Source of the DNA: Diaphorobacter aerolatus
Lineage (GTDB): Bacteria; Pseudomonadota; Gammaproteobacteria; Burkholderiales; Burkholderiaceae_C
Direction: 5' to 3'
Length of the DNA stretch: 64,000 bases
NCBI RefSeq assembly: GCF_014489535.1
Contig: NZ_CP060783.1
Location: forward strand, 3,865,501 to 3,929,500
Positions 1 to 9,462 of the stretch are shown here, piece after piece. Position numbers and translations under genes: made by a program. Under the pieces are notes generated by a model. The model was not told the origin of the DNA, did not search any database, and saw only the letters and a program-made list of their open reading frames with translations. Position 1 is the first letter of the stretch; each line of letters begins with the position of its first letter.

Positions 1-374
1 GCCACGGCAGGCATGCCCGCCTCGCTGACCAATCCGATGTCTTCGCCTGCGAGTGCGGCTGCGAGCAGCGGTCTGGCATCGAACTGCGCGTTGCCGCGAC
101 CACCATGGTCTCCCTTCTTGTGCACTTCGCGCGGCAGTTCCGTGATGCTTTGCTCCTGCAAGGTCCTGGCAAGCGGGTGAACCGCATCCACGCGCTTGAG
201 ATAGGCGCGCGTGCTCTTGGCGTTCTCGCAGATCCAGTGACCCAGCGCCGCAGCCTGTTTGAGCGTGCCATCGGGCAGCGCTTCGGTGAGCGGGGCCTGG
301 CTGTCACAACCGAAGTCGAGCGGTGCGGGCACGAGATAGAGACTGCCCTTCGGAGGAGACGAGACGGCGCTCAT
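1..374 (-). CDS. SAM-dependent methyltransferase, tetrapyrrole methylase family (partial, C-terminus outside window)
   Basis: Only the first 124 or so codons lie in the window; the gene runs off the left edge. The protein starts MSAVSSPPKGSLYLVPAPLD and contains EVHKKGDHGG and, near the cut, GLVSEAGMPAVA, the glycine-rich segment that forms part of the SAM site in the RsmI/tetrapyrrole-methylase fold. It resembles the stand-alone YraL/RsmI-like methyltransferases that sit next to maf-type genes in Burkholderiales, but the substrate cannot be told from this fragment. The ATG overlaps the TGA of the upstream yceF gene (ATGA), so the two are probably translationally coupled. Confidence 0.8.
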   Translation of the reverse strand, partial: MSAVSSPPKGSLYLVPAPLDFGCDSQAPLTEALPDGTLKQAAALGHWICENAKSTRAYLKRVDAVHPLARTLQEQSITELPREVHKKGDHGGRGNAQFDARPLLAAALAGEDIGLVSEAGMPAV

Positions 375-970
375 GGCAGCATCAACCCGGCTGCGCGCAG
401 CATCTGGCAGGTGCGGATCAGCGGCAGTCCGATGAGCGCGGTCGGGTCGTCGCTTTCAATGGCGTCGAGCAGCGAAATGCCCAGGCCCTCACTCTTGGCG
501 CTGCCCGCGCAGTCGTAGGGTTGTTCGGCGCGCAAATAGCGTTCGATTTCGGCATCGCCCAGTTCGCGAAAGCGCACCTGCACCGGCGCGAGATCGGTCT
601 GGCTGAAGCCAGTGTCAAGACACACGACCGAAACCGCCGTGTGAAACACCATGGACTGGCCACGCATTTGCTGCAACTGGGCTACGGCGCGTTCGTGGGT
701 GCCCGGCTTGCCGAGTGGCTCGCCGTGCAGGTCGGCCACCTGATCCGAGCCGATGACGATGGCTCCTGGATGTTGCGCGGCCACCGCGTGCGCCTTGGCC
801 GCGGCAAGACGCAGCGCAAGCTCGCGCGGGCTCTCGTCCGGGCGCGGCGTTTCGTCGACGTCGGGCGCTGCAACCTCGAAGGGAATGCGCAGGCGCTCCA
901 GCAATTCGCGTCGATAGCGCGACGTGGAGCCCAAAATCAGGGTACGGGACTGGGAAGTGGATTGCTGCAT
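371..970 (-). CDS. yceF: Maf/YceF-family nucleotide pyrophosphatase
   Basis: A 199-residue Maf-like protein. These enzymes hydrolyse non-canonical or modified nucleoside triphosphates; E. coli YceF prefers 7-methyl-GTP. The N-terminal LILGSTSRYRRELLERL carries the family's (L)ASxSxxR phosphate-binding motif (residues 11-27), followed by DVDETP, the IGSDQVA segment and the late RTCQML region. Length is normal. The position next to yceD, rpmF, plsX and fabH is the same as for yceF in E. coli, which supports YceF rather than the dTTP/UTP-type Maf. It is transcribed away from yceD with only 25 bases between the two start codons, and it overlaps the methyltransferase downstream by four bases. Confidence 0.9.
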   Translation of the reverse strand: MQQSTSQSRTLILGSTSRYRRELLERLRIPFEVAAPDVDETPRPDESPRELALRLAAAKAHAVAAQHPGAIVIGSDQVADLHGEPLGKPGTHERAVAQLQQMRGQSMVFHTAVSVVCLDTGFSQTDLAPVQVRFRELGDAEIERYLRAEQPYDCAGSAKSEGLGISLLDAIESDDPTALIGLPLIRTCQMLRAAGLMLP

Positions 971-989
971 GCTCCGATTCTCTTACACT
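962..989 (+). promoter_or_regulatory. Putative sigma70-type promoter of yceD (leaderless)
   Basis: TTGCTG (962-967) and TACACT (984-989) are separated by 16 bases. The -10 element ends six bases before the yceD ATG at 996, which would place the transcription start on the A of the ATG. This is inferred from spacing only; the boxes match the consensus modestly. Confidence 0.4.
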
Positions 990-995
990 GCATGC

Positions 996-1550
996 ATGAC
1001 TAAGGAACTCTCCCCCGATCGGCTGGACATCAAGGCCTTCGCTCAGGCTGGTGGGCACCTGTCCGGACATGATTCGCTGCTCAAATACAAGCGCCTCGCC
1101 GAAGAGGCCAAGGGTCTGCATCCCGATCTGATGGTGGATTGGGTGGTAGACGGTGAAATCCGCACCGTTGCCGGCCTCGGGTCGCAGGTCTGGCTGCATC
1201 TGAAGGTGCACGCGACCGTGCCCATGCAATGCCAGCGTTGCCTCGGGCCTGTGGATGTGCCGCTCGACATCGACCGCGACTTCCGTTTCGTGGCCGACGA
1301 AGCAACCGCCGAGGCGCTGGACGATGAATGCGAGGAAGACCTGTTGGTGCTGAGCCGCGAGTTCAACCTGCGCCAGTTGATCGAGGACGAATTGCTGCTG
1401 GAGTTGCCCGTCGTGCCGCGCCACGATGAATGCCCGTCGCCGGTTGCCATGCAATCCACCGACGAGGATTTCGAGGAGGCCAACACCCAAAAGACCAACC
1501 CGTTCGCCGCGCTCGCGGGCCTGCGCAAGGACGAGGGCCCCAAGCACTGA
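996..1550 (+). CDS. yceD: YceD/DUF177 family protein
   Basis: A 184-residue acidic protein of the DUF177/YceD family, linked in bacteria and chloroplasts to 23S rRNA accumulation and nearly always encoded just upstream of rpmF. It shows the conserved CQRC (about residue 77) and the acidic LIEDELLLELPVVP block typical of the family. The start MTKELSPDRL was chosen because the homologous region begins there. An upstream in-frame start would run back across the divergent yceF start. There is no Shine-Dalgarno sequence before this ATG; a -10-like box lies six bases upstream, so the mRNA may be leaderless. Confidence 0.88.
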   Translation: MTKELSPDRLDIKAFAQAGGHLSGHDSLLKYKRLAEEAKGLHPDLMVDWVVDGEIRTVAGLGSQVWLHLKVHATVPMQCQRCLGPVDVPLDIDRDFRFVADEATAEALDDECEEDLLVLSREFNLRQLIEDELLLELPVVPRHDECPSPVAMQSTDEDFEEANTQKTNPFAALAGLRKDEGPKH

Positions 1551-1597
1551 CAAGAGCGAAGCGCGAGCCGCTTTTGAAGTTGGCGCACGCAAATCGG

Positions 1598-1626
1598 TTG
1601 GATCGCATTTGCAATTGGGCTATAAT
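1598..1626 (+). promoter_or_regulatory. sigma70-type promoter of rpmF
   Basis: TTGGAT (1598-1603), a 17-base spacer and a perfect TATAAT (1621-1626). A start near 1633 would give a leader of about 80 bases before rpmF. It likely serves rpmF and, with readthrough, plsX and the fab genes. Confidence 0.75.
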
Positions 1627-1630
1627 CAGC

Positions 1631-1646
1631 GGTTTCGCGCGAAACC
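1631..1646 (+). other. Hairpin at the 5' end of the rpmF leader
   Basis: GGTTTC (1631-1636), loop GCGC, GAAACC (1641-1646) form a perfect 6-bp stem that begins at about the predicted transcription start. Such a 5'-terminal stem could protect the mRNA; no function is shown. Confidence 0.4.
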
Positions 1647-1711
1647 CACACGTGTCTTTAATGGGCTGATCGCGTTTTCTTACCAACCCTTTTCAGACCG
1701 TAGGAGCCATC

Positions 1712-1894
1712 ATGGCTGTTCAGCAAAACAAGAAGTCCCCCTCCAAGCGCGGCATGCACCGTTCGCACAACGCCCTGACAGTTCCGGGTGTTGCAGTGGA
1801 GCCCACCACTGGTGAAACACATCTGCGTCACCACATCAGCCCCAACGGTTTCTACCGTGGTCGCCAGGTGCTGAAGAACAAGTCCGAAGCCTGA
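1712..1894 (+). CDS. rpmF: 50S ribosomal protein L32
   Basis: The 60-residue L32 protein of the large ribosomal subunit. The sequence opens [20 protein letters not shown], the classic L32 start, and keeps the [15 protein letters not shown]-terminal segment. The four-cysteine zinc motif of some L32 forms is absent, which is normal for this group. A good Shine-Dalgarno TAGGAG sits ahead of the ATG. It is preceded by yceD and followed by a terminator-like hairpin, then plsX, the widely conserved link between ribosome and lipid synthesis. Confidence 0.98.
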   Translation: MAVQQNKKSPSKRGMHRSHNALTVPGVAVEPTTGETHLRHHISPNGFYRGRQVLKNKSEA

Positions 1895-1919
1895 TCTTCG
1901 AGGCTTTCAGCATTTCAAG

Positions 1920-1952
1920 GCCCGCTGCTACAAGCCGGTAGCGCGGGCTTTT
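1920..1952 (+). terminator. Intrinsic terminator after rpmF
   Basis: GCCCGCTGCTAC pairs with GTAGCGCGGGC (one bulged T), followed by TTTTGTCGTTTT. It lies 62 bases before plsX, so the fab operon depends on readthrough or its own promoter. Confidence 0.8.
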
Positions 1953-2014
1953 GTCGTTTTGGTTCTCCGTATTTTTTTGTTCGTGCGGTTTTCACCGCCT
2001 GACCATCCGCCTAA

Positions 2015-3040
2015 ATGATCAAACTGGCTGTCGACTGCATGGGGGGCGACCATGGCCCGAGCGTCACGTTGCCCGCGTGTCGTCAATTTCTCGAACATCA
2101 CCCTGACGCCCATCTTCTTCTGGTAGGGCAGGAGGCCAGCCTGCGTGACTTCAGGCACGAGCGCGTCACCGTAGTCCCAGCCACCGAAGTGGTGAGCATG
2201 GAGGACTCGGTTGAAACCGCCTTGCGTCGCAAAAAGGACTCGTCGATGCGCGTGGCGATCCAGCAGGTCAAGGACGGTGCGGCCCAGGTCGCCATTTCCG
2301 CCGGCAATACCGGTGCATTGATGGCGATCGCGCGCTATTTGCTCAAGACGCTCGACGGCATCGACCGTCCCGCCATCGCCACCCAGATGCCCAATGAAAA
2401 AGGCGGCGCCACGACGGTGCTCGATCTGGGCGCGAACGTGGACTGCACGGCGGATCACCTGTTGCAGTTCGCGGTGATGGGCTCGGCCCTGGTCTCGGTG
2501 CTGCAGGACTGTGAGCAGCCCAAGGTCGGTCTTCTCAATATCGGAGAAGAGGTCATCAAGGGCAGCGAAGTCATCAAGCAGACCGGCGAGCTGCTGCGCG
2601 AGGCGGGCGCGCGTGGCGACCTGAACTTCTACGGCAATGTGGAAGGCAATGACATTTTCAAGGGCGTCGTGGACATCGTGGTCTGCGACGGTTTTGTCGG
2701 CAACGTGGCGCTCAAGGCAACCGAGGGAGTTGCGTCGATGATCGTGGGCGGCCTCAAGAGCGAGTTCAAGCGCAATATCTTCACCAAGCTGGCTGCGCTC
2801 GTGGCCTATCCGGTGCTGTCGGCGCTGATGAAGCGCATGGACCACCGCCGCTACAACGGCGCTGCGCTGCTTGGTTTGCGCGGGCTGGTGTTCAAGAGCC
2901 ATGGCTCCGCCGATGCGCTCGCCTTCGAGCATGCGCTCAACCGCGCGTATGATGCAGCTCGCAACAACCTGCTTGACCGTGTGCGCACCCAGGTCGCCCA
3001 TGCGGCCCCCTTGCTCGCGGCTGGCGCGGCATCCGTTTAG
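2015..3040 (+). CDS. plsX: Phosphate acyltransferase PlsX
   Basis: Converts acyl-ACP to acyl-phosphate, the donor used by PlsY in the first step of phospholipid synthesis; a peripheral membrane enzyme. At 341 residues the length is usual. The N-terminal [11 protein letters not shown] (residues 5-15) is the family signature, followed by the [11 protein letters not shown] motif near residue 94 and GEEVIKGSE. The ATG is chosen at [10 protein letters not shown], where homology begins. It lies 31 bases upstream of fabH in the standard order plsX-fabH-fabD-fabG-acpP-fabF. Confidence 0.97.
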   Translation: MIKLAVDCMGGDHGPSVTLPACRQFLEHHPDAHLLLVGQEASLRDFRHERVTVVPATEVVSMEDSVETALRRKKDSSMRVAIQQVKDGAAQVAISAGNTGALMAIARYLLKTLDGIDRPAIATQMPNEKGGATTVLDLGANVDCTADHLLQFAVMGSALVSVLQDCEQPKVGLLNIGEEVIKGSEVIKQTGELLREAGARGDLNFYGNVEGNDIFKGVVDIVVCDGFVGNVALKATEGVASMIVGGLKSEFKRNIFTKLAALVAYPVLSALMKRMDHRRYNGAALLGLRGLVFKSHGSADALAFEHALNRAYDAARNNLLDRVRTQVAHAAPLLAAGAASV

Positions 3041-3071
3041 TTAGTTCGATTCACAAGTCGGCCACATATTA

Positions 3072-4049
3072 ATGAGACGCTATTCACGTATTACAGGCAC
3101 GGGCAGCTATCTGCCACCGCGCCGTGTGACCAATGATGACTTCGTGGCCCAGTTGGCCGAACAAGGCATCGAAACCTCCGATCAATGGATCGTCGAGCGC
3201 ACCGGCATCCGCGCACGCCATTTCGCCGAACGCGACGTGGCCAGCAGCGACCTGGCTCTGGAAGCCTCGCGCAAGGCCCTCGAAGCCGCGGGCATTACCG
3301 CCGAGGACATCGATCTCATCATCGTGGCGACCTCCACGCCGGACATGGTGTTCCCGTCCACCGCCGCCATCCTGCAGGGCAAGCTCGGTGTGCATGGCTG
3401 TCCGGCGTTCGACGTGCAGGCGGTGTGCAGTGGTTTCGTCTACGCGTTGACCGTGGCCGACTCGATGTTGAAGTCGGGCGTCGCGACGCGTGCGCTGGTC
3501 ATCGGCGCGGAAGTCTTCAGCCGCATTCTGGATTACAAGGACCGCACGACCTGCGTGCTGTTCGGCGACGGCGCGGGCGCGGTGGTGCTTGAGGCCTCTG
3601 ACGAGCCCGGCATTCTTGCCTGCGACCTGCATGCCGATGGCCGCCATGTGGACATTCTGTGTGTGCCCGGCAACGTCTACGGCGGCGAAATTCTCGGCGA
3701 CCCGCTGCTCAAGATGGATGGTCAGGCGGTGTTCAAGCTCGCCGTGGGGGTGCTGGAAAAAGCGGCGCGCACCACGCTCGAGAAGGCCGGACTGACCGAG
3801 GCCGATATCGACTGGCTGATCCCGCACCAGGCCAATATCCGCATCATGCAGAGCACGGCGCGCAAGCTCAAGCTGTCGATGGACAAGGTCATCGTGACCG
3901 TCGATCAGCATGGCAATACCTCGGCTGCCTCGATTCCACTGGCGCTCGATCACGGCGTGCGCAATGGTCAGATCAAGCCGGGCCAGACCCTGTTGCTCGA
4001 AGGCGTGGGCGGCGGCTTTGCCTGGGGTGCCGTGCTGCTCAAGATTTGA
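3072..4049 (+). CDS. fabH: 3-oxoacyl-ACP synthase III (KAS III)
   Basis: Starts each fatty acid by condensing acetyl-CoA with malonyl-ACP. The 325-residue protein has the KAS III catalytic triad: Cys119 in AVCSGF, His near residue 252 in PHQANIRI and Asn near 282 in HGNTSAAS. The C-terminal [10 protein letters not shown] is also typical. It belongs to the plsX-fab operon. About 85 bases separate it from fabD, more than between the later fab genes. Confidence 0.97.
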   Translation: MRRYSRITGTGSYLPPRRVTNDDFVAQLAEQGIETSDQWIVERTGIRARHFAERDVASSDLALEASRKALEAAGITAEDIDLIIVATSTPDMVFPSTAAILQGKLGVHGCPAFDVQAVCSGFVYALTVADSMLKSGVATRALVIGAEVFSRILDYKDRTTCVLFGDGAGAVVLEASDEPGILACDLHADGRHVDILCVPGNVYGGEILGDPLLKMDGQAVFKLAVGVLEKAARTTLEKAGLTEADIDWLIPHQANIRIMQSTARKLKLSMDKVIVTVDQHGNTSAASIPLALDHGVRNGQIKPGQTLLLEGVGGGFAWGAVLLKI

Positions 4050-4134
4050 TGCATTGAAAAAATCCGCGCTCGCCGATTTCAAGGCGCGGCAGCGGCCAAA
4101 TGAAATTGCATAACGACAAAAATACCGATTCAAA

Positions 4135-5087
4135 ATGTCCAAAACCTTTGCATTCGTATTCCCGGCCAGGGCTCGCAGTCGGTCGGCATGCTCGACGGTT
4201 GGGGTGACAACGCCGTTGTGGCCGAGACCCTGCGTGAGGCGTCCGACGCGCTTGGCGAAGATGTCGCCAAACTGATCCACGAAGGTCCGAAGGAAGCACT
4301 TGCGCTCACCACGAACACGCAGCCGGTGATGCTGGTGGCAGGCGTGGCCGCGTGGCGCGTGTGGCGTGCGGAAGGCGGCGCGTTGCCCGTGGCCGTTGCG
4401 GGGCACTCGCTGGGTGAGTATTCGGCGCTGGTCGCATCGGGCGTGCTGACGCTTGCCCAGGCCGCGCCGCTGGTGCGCCTGCGTGCCGCTGCCATGCAGG
4501 AGGCTGTACCGGTGGGCACGGGTGCCATGGCCGCAATTCTGGGTCTCGATTCGGACAAGGTGATTGCCGGTTGCGCAGAAGCGACCGCCAGCTTTGGCGT
4601 GGGCTCCGGCGAAGTCGTCGAGGCCGTGAATTTCAATGACCCCGCACAGACCGTGATCGCCGGAACCAAGGCCGGTGTTGACAAGGCCTGCGAGCTGCTC
4701 AAGGCGGCGGGTGCCAAGCGCGCCCTGCCGCTGCCGGTGTCGGCACCGTTCCATTCGAGCCTCATGAAGCCAGCCGCAGAGAAACTGCGCGCGGCGCTGG
4801 CCGCGACCGAACTGGCTGCTCCGCAGATTCCCGTGGTCAACAACGTGGATGTGGCGGTGCAGACCGATCCGGAAAAGATCCGTGACGCGCTTTATCGTCA
4901 GGCCTTTGGTGCCGTGCGTTGGGTGGAGTGTGTGCAGGCACTCAAGGCGCGCGGCGTTTCGCATATCATCGAATGTGGTCCGGGCAAGGTGCTGGCGGGG
5001 CTGACCCGGCGCATCGACGCCGATCTGGTCGGCGCTTCCATCTATGATCCGGCCACTCTGGCTGAAACCAAAGAATTGCTGGCATGA
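4135..5087 (+). CDS. fabD: Malonyl-CoA:ACP transacylase FabD (one-base frameshift in the sequence)
   Basis: Loads malonyl groups onto ACP for fatty acid elongation. The true start is ATG 4135 (MSKTFAFVFP). The frame then breaks because CCCGGCC at 4161-4167 has one G fewer than the CCCGGGCC needed to encode the conserved PGQGSQ motif. Adding one G in the run 4164-4165 gives an intact protein of 317 residues, the usual length. The nucleophile motif GHSLGEYS (Ser about 91), the FHSSLM histidine and the later NNVDV segment are all present. FabD is essential, so a sequencing error is far likelier than a pseudogene. The stop overlaps the fabG start (ATGA). Confidence 0.93.
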
Positions 5088-5829
5088 GCGAAACCACAAA
5101 CACTACGGCGCAGGTAGCGCTGGTCACCGGCGCAACGCGCGGCATTGGCGCCGCGATTGCGGCTGAACTCGCCGAACGCGGCTATCGCGTGATCGGCACC
5201 GCCACATCCGATGATGGCGCGGCGCGAATTGATGAAGCGCTCGCTGCCAAGGGCGGCAAGGGCGTGAAGCTGAACGTGACGGACGGCGCCGCCGTCGATG
5301 CGTTGATCGACAGCCTCGTCAAGGAATGGGTGGTCTGCATGTCCTGGTGAATAACGCGGGCATCACCCGCGACACGCTGGCCATGCGCATGAAGGACGAC
5401 GATTGGGACGCGGTCATCGACACCAATCTGAAGGCCGTATTCCGTGTAAGCCGTGCGGCTATTCGCCCGATGATGAAGCAGCGCTTCGGCCGCATCATCA
5501 GCATCACGAGTGTGGTGGGCGCGTCGGGCAATCCGGGCCAGGCCAACTACGCTGCGGCCAAGGCCGGTGTGGCGGGCATGACGCGTGCGCTGGCTCGCGA
5601 GCTTGGCAGTCGCGGCATCACCGTGAACTGCGTGGCGCCGGGATTCATTGCGACAGACATGACGGCAGGTTTGCCCGATGAGCAGAAGGCTGCTCTGAAG
5701 GCACAGATTGCCATGGGTGACCTGGGCCAGCCGAGCGACATCGCTCATGCTGTGGCCTATCTCGCCTCCAAGGGTGCAGGCTATGTGACGGGGCAGGAAT
5801 TGCACGTCAATGGCGGCATGTACATGTAG
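5084..5829 (+). CDS. fabG: 3-oxoacyl-ACP reductase FabG (one-base frameshift in the sequence)
   Basis: NADPH-dependent reductase of the elongation cycle, short-chain dehydrogenase fold. The cofactor motif TGATRGIG (residues 15-22) is in the first frame. The second frame has [10 protein letters not shown], the catalytic Ser in SITSVVG, and Tyr/Lys in NYAAAKAG. The two frames join at the GGG run 5328-5330, just before GGLHVLVNN; one added G restores a 248-residue protein. Both halves match the family end to end without loss, so the break is most likely a base-calling error. It overlaps fabD by four bases and is followed by acpP. Confidence 0.93.
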
Positions 5830-5868
5830 TACAAACAGTTGGTGCCGGTTGGTCCGTACGGCTGGCTG

Positions 5869-6170
<302 letters not shown>

Positions 6171-6206
6171 TAAGGTTTTTTGTAGATCAGCAGAAAGTTT
6201 GCACGC

Positions 6207-7450
6207 ATGAGCCGTCGTCGCGTTGTCGTGACCGGTCTGGGTTGTATCTCTCCTGTAGGCAATACAGTGAGCGAGGCCTGGGCCAACCTCCTTGCCGGTC
6301 AGTCCGGCATTGATCTCATCACCAAGTTCGACGCGTCGAATTTCTCCTGCAAGATTGCGGGTGAGGTCAAAGGGTTTGATGTGGAAAAGTACATGAGCGC
6401 GAAAGACGCGCGCACCATGGACTCCTTCATCCACTTCGGCATCGCGGCTGCGGAGCAGGCTGTCATCGATTCGGGCCTGCCCTTGGGCGAAGCCCTGTCC
6501 GACGACCTGGCCACACGCATCGGTTGCGTGATCGGCTCCGGCATTGGTGGACTTCCGCTGATCGAAAATACCCACGCAGAATTGGCTGCGCGCGGCCCGC
6601 GCCGTGTGACGCCGTTCTTCGTTCCCGCTTCCATCATCAACATGGTGGCGGGCATGTGTCCATGCGATTCGGGTTCAAGGGCCCCAATCTGTCGGTGGTG
6701 ACGGCCTGTACGACGGGCCTGCATTGCATCGGCGAGGCAGGGCGCATGATTGAATATGGCGATGCCGATGTGGTGGTCGCAGGTGGTACGGAGTCCACGG
6801 TGTCTCCGCTGGGCGTGGGCGGTTTTGCCGCGATGCGCGCCCTGTCCACCCGCAATGACGACCCCAAGACGGCGTCGCGCCCCTGGGACAAGGACCGCGA
6901 TGGTTTTGTTCTGGGTGAAGGTGCGGGCATGATGGTGCTCGAAGAGTACGAACATGCCAAGGCGCGCGGTGCCAAGATCTACGCCGAATTGGCGGGATAT
7001 GGCATGAGCGCGGACGCCGGTCACATGACCGCGCCCAACATGGACGGCCCGCGTCGCGCAATGCTCAACGCGATGCGCAATGCGGGTGTCAATGCCGATC
7101 AGGTCGATTACCTGAATGCGCATGGCACGTCCACGCCGCTGGGCGATCTCAACGAAACCAATGCCATCAAGGCGGCCATGGGCGACCATGCCAAAAAGAT
7201 GGTGGTCAGTTCCACGAAGTCGATGACCGGTCACCTTCTGGGTGGCGCCGGCGGCATCGAGAGCGTGTTCACCGTGCTGGCGCTGCGTGACCAGAAGGTT
7301 CCGCCAACGATCAACATCTTCGAGCAGGATCCCGAGTGCGATCTCGACTACTGTGCGAACGTCGCGCGTGACCTGAAGATCGACATCGCGGTGAAGAACA
7401 ACTTCGGCTTCGGCGGCACGAACGGCACCCTGGTGTTCAAGCGCGTCTGA
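6207..7450 (+). CDS. fabF: 3-oxoacyl-ACP synthase II FabF (one-base frameshift in the sequence)
   Basis: KAS II condenses malonyl-ACP with longer acyl-ACPs. The first frame carries [20 protein letters not shown] and runs to INMVAG. The rest, from [12 protein letters not shown] through the catalytic Cys in VVTACTTG (about 168) and the histidines in NAHGTST and [10 protein letters not shown], is in another frame. The shift falls in GCGGGCATG; one extra G in the run 6650-6652 yields [10 protein letters not shown] and an intact 414-residue protein. This is the third such break in the fab operon. All conserved segments are present, so I read it as an error in the sequence, not a dead gene. Confidence 0.93.
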
Positions 7451-7519
7451 TGACGCGTACCCTCGGGAGGTGAACGTGCCGATTCTGCGTGTTCACTTTC
7501 GCGCGGAGTACATGTTTCC

Positions 7520-7999
7520 ATGAGCGACGGGCACATCCATCGCGCCGACCGGCACGCGCCGGCGCTGCGCTTTGCTTTGCACCGCCCGGCACGACTGGGC
7601 TGGATTCTCGGTGTTCTGTCGTTGCTGCAACTGGCGCTGCTTTGGTGGTGGGCCCTGAGTGGCCAACCTGAACAGCTGGTACTCAAACTGTGGGTGGCGT
7701 GCGTTTTGTGGCTGCTCGCGACCGGATGCGCTGCACACTGTTGGTGGCATGCCTGCCGGGGATCCATCCGCTGGGATGGATTGCAGTGGGAATGGCAAAC
7801 GCCTTCCGGCAAGACCATGCTGCTCGAAAAGCCTGCGGTACGGCTGGATTTCCAGTCGATCCTGCTGGTGCAGGCGCGGCAGTGCGGCTCTTCGCGCAGC
7901 GTCCATCTATGGCTGGAGCAGCGGGACGACCCGCTGCATTGGCTGGCCTTGCGGCGTGCGGTATATTCGCGCGCCCTCGGCGAACTTTCGACCTCCTGA
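7520..7999 (+). CDS. Hypothetical two-helix membrane protein upstream of rpoE
   Basis: A 159-residue protein whose family I do not recognise with certainty. Two hydrophobic helices (about residues 27-46 and 55-75, both rich in Trp and Leu) are followed by a soluble part with IRWDGLQWEW and a basic, Leu/Trp-rich C-terminus. This layout, two helices then a small beta-like domain, resembles YgfX/CptA-type membrane proteins, but that is only a shape-based guess. It lies 69 bases after fabF and 58 before rpoE, on the same strand, so it may be expressed with the envelope-stress operon. Confidence 0.6.
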   Translation: MSDGHIHRADRHAPALRFALHRPARLGWILGVLSLLQLALLWWWALSGQPEQLVLKLWVACVLWLLATGCAAHCWWHACRGSIRWDGLQWEWQTPSGKTMLLEKPAVRLDFQSILLVQARQCGSSRSVHLWLEQRDDPLHWLALRRAVYSRALGELSTS

Positions 8000-8057
8000 C
8001 CAGGGTGGCCAGACCTAGAACGATGCCAGAATCACTCTGCGCGACAACGACCTGTAC

Positions 8058-8690
8058 ATGACCCCATCCCAAACCGAGAAGGCTCCCGAAACCAACAGCG
8101 ATTTGCAGCTGGTGGAGCGCACGCTTGCGGGCGACCAGCGGGCCTTCGAGATGCTGGTGGTGAAGTACCAGCGCCGCATCGAGCGCCTGATCGGCCGCAT
8201 GGTGCGCGACGTGGACCTGATCCCGGATATCGCCCAGGAAACCTTTCTGCGGGCCTATCGTGCGCTGCACCAATTTCGCGGCGATGCGCAGTTCTACACC
8301 TGGCTGTACCGCATCGCGGTGAACACCGCCAAGAAGTCACTGGTCGATCTCAAGCGCAATCCGCTCATTACCGAAACGGCTTTGCGATCAAATGATGATG
8401 AAGATGAAACTTCTGGCAATCCTTTTGAACTAACTACGGACGAGACCCCCGAAACCGTACTGGCTGCTCAGGAAATTGCAGCAGCAGTGAACGCCGCCAT
8501 GGAGGCATTGCCTGAAGATTTGCGTCAGGCAGTGACGTTGCGGGAAATCGAGGGCTTGAGTTACGAGGAAATTGCCGAGGCCATGAGTTGCCCGATCGGC
8601 ACGGTGCGTTCCCGGATCTTCCGGGCGCGCGAAGCGATTTCGGCGCGTGTGCGGCCGCTTCTGGACAAGCAGTCGGGCAAGCGTTGGTAG
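8058..8690 (+). CDS. rpoE: RNA polymerase sigma factor RpoE (extracytoplasmic function)
   Basis: Group 4 sigma factor that directs the response to misfolded envelope proteins. The 210-residue protein has region 2 (residues about 22-95, with FLRAYRALHQFRG and FYTWLYRIAVN) and region 4 (about 150-205, with LPEDLRQAVTLREIEG and GTVRSRIFRARE). Between them is an acidic linker (SNDDEDETSGN). It heads an rpoE-rseA-rseB-degP block, so it is almost certainly held by RseA at the membrane and released by proteolysis. Confidence 0.95.
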   Translation: MTPSQTEKAPETNSDLQLVERTLAGDQRAFEMLVVKYQRRIERLIGRMVRDVDLIPDIAQETFLRAYRALHQFRGDAQFYTWLYRIAVNTAKKSLVDLKRNPLITETALRSNDDEDETSGNPFELTTDETPETVLAAQEIAAAVNAAMEALPEDLRQAVTLREIEGLSYEEIAEAMSCPIGTVRSRIFRAREAISARVRPLLDKQSGKRW

Positions 8691-8730
8691 GCATATCTGA
8701 ACAAACAATGCAGTGAATGCGGGTGACACC

Positions 8731-9435
8731 ATGAATGGCGATGTAGTGATGCGTGAGCAGTTATCGGCGATGGTCGATGGCGAGCTTGTGAGCGCGCAAT
8801 GCGCTCAGGTGGTTGCGTATACGGAATCGGACGAGGGCCGTGCCGCGTGGCACGCGTTCCATCTTGTCGGCGACGTGTTGCGTTCCTCCGAGCTGGCACG
8901 TCCACCAAGCTGCGATCTGGTGTCGCGCCTGCGGGCGCAACTGGCCGAGGAATCCAGCGCGAAGCCGTTGCAGCGCGGCGAAACCAGCCAAATCGCTGCC
9001 GTCGTTCAGGAGCCGGTGGCTCGTCCTGCGGCCCAATCGGCGGTGCCCCTCGTCGTCGATCAACCCGTGCACGCGGCCAACAACGAAGTCTTCCGCTGGA
9101 AGATGGTCGCCGGTTTCGCGTCGCTCGCGGCGGTGGCCACCATCGGCTGGAATGCCTATTCGAGCCTGGGGGCCACGCAGCCGGGCGTTCAGGGCAGCAT
9201 GCAATTGGCCGCGGCGCCGGTCGCTGTACCAGGTCAGAATATGGCCCAGGCCAACACCACTCAACTTGCAATGAGCCTGCCGGAGCAGGGCACTCCCGGC
9301 CAAGCCCCGGTAATGATCCGTGATCCGCGTCTCGATGAGTTGCTGGCGGCTCACAAGCAGTACGGCAGCACCTCCGCGTTGCAGATGCCGGCCGGATTCC
9401 TGCGCAACGCAACCTTCGAGGCTCCTGCGCGCTGA
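8731..9435 (+). CDS. rseA: Anti-sigma-E factor RseA
   Basis: Inner-membrane anti-sigma factor of about 234 residues. The cytoplasmic N-domain contains REQLSAMVDGEL and WHAFHLVGDVLRSS, the RseA N-domain signatures that bind sigma-E. A single helix around residues 124-141 (AGFASLAAVATIGW) crosses the membrane, and the Gln/Ala/Pro-rich rest is periplasmic. I prefer ATG 8731 over GTG 8713 because a GGGTGA sequence precedes it. It follows rpoE directly and is followed by rseB, the usual regulatory trio. Confidence 0.88.
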   Translation: MNGDVVMREQLSAMVDGELVSAQCAQVVAYTESDEGRAAWHAFHLVGDVLRSSELARPPSCDLVSRLRAQLAEESSAKPLQRGETSQIAAVVQEPVARPAAQSAVPLVVDQPVHAANNEVFRWKMVAGFASLAAVATIGWNAYSSLGATQPGVQGSMQLAAAPVAVPGQNMAQANTTQLAMSLPEQGTPGQAPVMIRDPRLDELLAAHKQYGSTSALQMPAGFLRNATFEAPAR

Positions 9436-9462
9436 TCGATGGATTTCGGGCTTTGAAGCGGT

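Noticed and set aside
3084..5099. A minus-strand frame of about 670 codons opposite fabH and fabD
   Set aside because: Antisense to real genes, no domain, no ribosome-binding site; composition typical of GC-rich shadows.
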